From NCBI GenBank assembly GCA_964435165.1, contig CAYSXY010000031.1:1-23733 (forward strand): DNA of 23,733 nucleotides. Direction: 5' to 3'. The position numbers and the translations under genes are program-made. Positions 23,157-23,733 of the stretch are shown piece by piece; position 1 is the first letter of the stretch; each line of letters starts with the position of its first letter. The DNA is from CAYSXY01 sp964435165. GTDB taxonomy: Bacteria; Pseudomonadota; Alphaproteobacteria; Rickettsiales; RI-342. The notes under the pieces are model-generated. The model made no database searches and had not been told where the DNA came from. It was given only the letters and a program-made list of their open reading frames with translations.

Positions 23157-23618
23157 TTATCGTTTATTCTTTGCATTACGGGCAGCCAGATCCAACGCCT
23201 TCGGCTGCTGCGCCTCGTGGGGATGCTCAGTACCGGCATACACGCGAAGTTTCTTAAATTGGCTACGGCCAAGCGGCCCACGCGGAATCATCCGCTCAAC
23301 GGCTTTCAGCACCACGCGCTCAGGATGCGAACCGGACAACACCTGCTCCGCTGTGCGGGATTTGATCCCACCCGGATAACCTGTGTGCCAGTAATAGGTT
23401 TTCTGATCGCGCTTTTTACCCTTCATCTGGATTTTATCCGCATTGATGATCACCACATGATCACCACAATCCATACTGGGCGTATACATTGCTTTATGTT
23501 TTCCACGCAGGATTTTCGACACTTCAGCAGCCAAACGCCCCAATACCAGGCCATCTGCATCCACAATCCACCAGTCCTGTTGAATATCTTCCGGTTTTGC
23601 CGTGTAGCTACGCATCAT
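23157..23618 (-). CDS. rplM: 50S ribosomal protein L13
   Basis: L13 is an early-assembly protein of the large subunit. The 153 residues contain the family segments WWIVDADGLVLGRLAAEVSK, KIQMKGKKRDQKTYYWHTGY and MIPRGPLGRSQFKKLRVYAG. Length and order are normal. It is the first gene of the rplM-rpsI operon, with a good promoter and a structured leader upstream. In E. coli L13 represses this operon through its leader; similar control here is inferred. Confidence 0.98.
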   Translation of the reverse strand: MMRSYTAKPEDIQQDWWIVDADGLVLGRLAAEVSKILRGKHKAMYTPSMDCGDHVVIINADKIQMKGKKRDQKTYYWHTGYPGGIKSRTAEQVLSGSHPERVVLKAVERMIPRGPLGRSQFKKLRVYAGTEHPHEAQQPKALDLAARNAKNKR

Positions 23619-23646
23619 CTTATCTATCTGTTTTTTCGTGGTTTAC

Positions 23647-23669
23647 CACCCACTCCCGTGAGTAGGGTG
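23647..23669 (-). promoter_or_regulatory. Hairpin in the rplM leader
   Basis: On the minus strand CACCC-t-ACTC, loop ACGG, GAGT-GGGTG forms a 9-bp stem with one bulged base in the untranslated leader, 29-51 bp before the rplM start. Its position fits an autoregulatory ribosomal-protein leader. Confidence 0.5.
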
Positions 23670-23673
23670 AAGG

Positions 23674-23701
23674 AATATGCCACATAAACCACAAGAGTCA
23701 A
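23674..23701 (-). promoter_or_regulatory. Promoter of rplM-rpsI
   Basis: On the minus strand TTGACT (23701-23696) and CATATT (23679-23674) are spaced 16 bp apart, upstream of the leader hairpin. The -35 box is near-consensus. An 8-bp inverted repeat (GTGGTTTA in the spacer, TAAACCAC in the leader) flanks the start region. Confidence 0.55.
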
Positions 23702-23733
23702 GACAAAAGCGGGAAATTTGTACCTAAGATATC

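Overview
The window looks like a chromosomal segment of a moderately GC-rich alphaproteobacterium. This is inferred from gene order and protein families, not from any search. The clues are rplM-rpsI followed directly by argC, an aminotransferase-hom-glpX run leading towards recJ, a class I PHA synthase, and SelO ending in a Cys-Gly-Thr tail. I cannot name a genus. Most genes are on the minus strand; the HTH-selO pair, phaC and one broken small gene are on the plus strand.

Region 1 (1-5456, minus) is a compact stress and ion-transport cassette: a tandem-domain universal stress protein, a P-type cation ATPase, a Kef-type cation/proton antiporter with an NAD-binding RCK domain, and the start of a small membrane protein (PsiE-like guess) cut by the window edge. 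The last three reading frames overlap by a few bases. Region 2 (5588-7304, plus) is divergent: a 65-residue excisionase-type HTH protein 22 bp before selO, a pseudokinase AMPylase. Region 3 (7305-9008) is visibly AT-richer and holds one Fic-domain AMPylase; it ends at a tRNA-Glu gene with its own promoter and terminator and may be acquired DNA.

Region 4 (9191-15361, minus) is core metabolism and repair: an AlaC-like aminotransferase, homoserine dehydrogenase and GlpX-type fructose bisphosphatase linked by ATGA overlaps, then an unrecognised 218-residue protein and RecJ. Region 5 (15440-19328) has a long Pro/Ala/Ser-rich lipoprotein divergent from phaC. Region 6 (19349-20796, minus) is a gamma-carbonic-anhydrase-like protein translationally coupled to a GH114-like lipoprotein.

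Region 7 (20797-21562) is the most unusual part. A cluster of strong palindromes precedes a small plus-strand gene that is broken by what looks like a one-base loss in a C run. Its last codons run into a 147-bp imperfect palindrome with 18-bp terminal inverted repeats bounded by TA, which resembles a MITE. Region 8 (21563-23618, minus) is rplM-rpsI, a strong terminator, then argC starting only 23 bp after the terminator.

I found no CRISPR array, no rRNA, no transposase gene and no complete prophage. The best candidates for something undescribed are the palindrome/MITE-like locus with its broken gene, and the Usp-ATPase-antiporter cassette, whose ATPase lacks a standard Ca-site aspartate.
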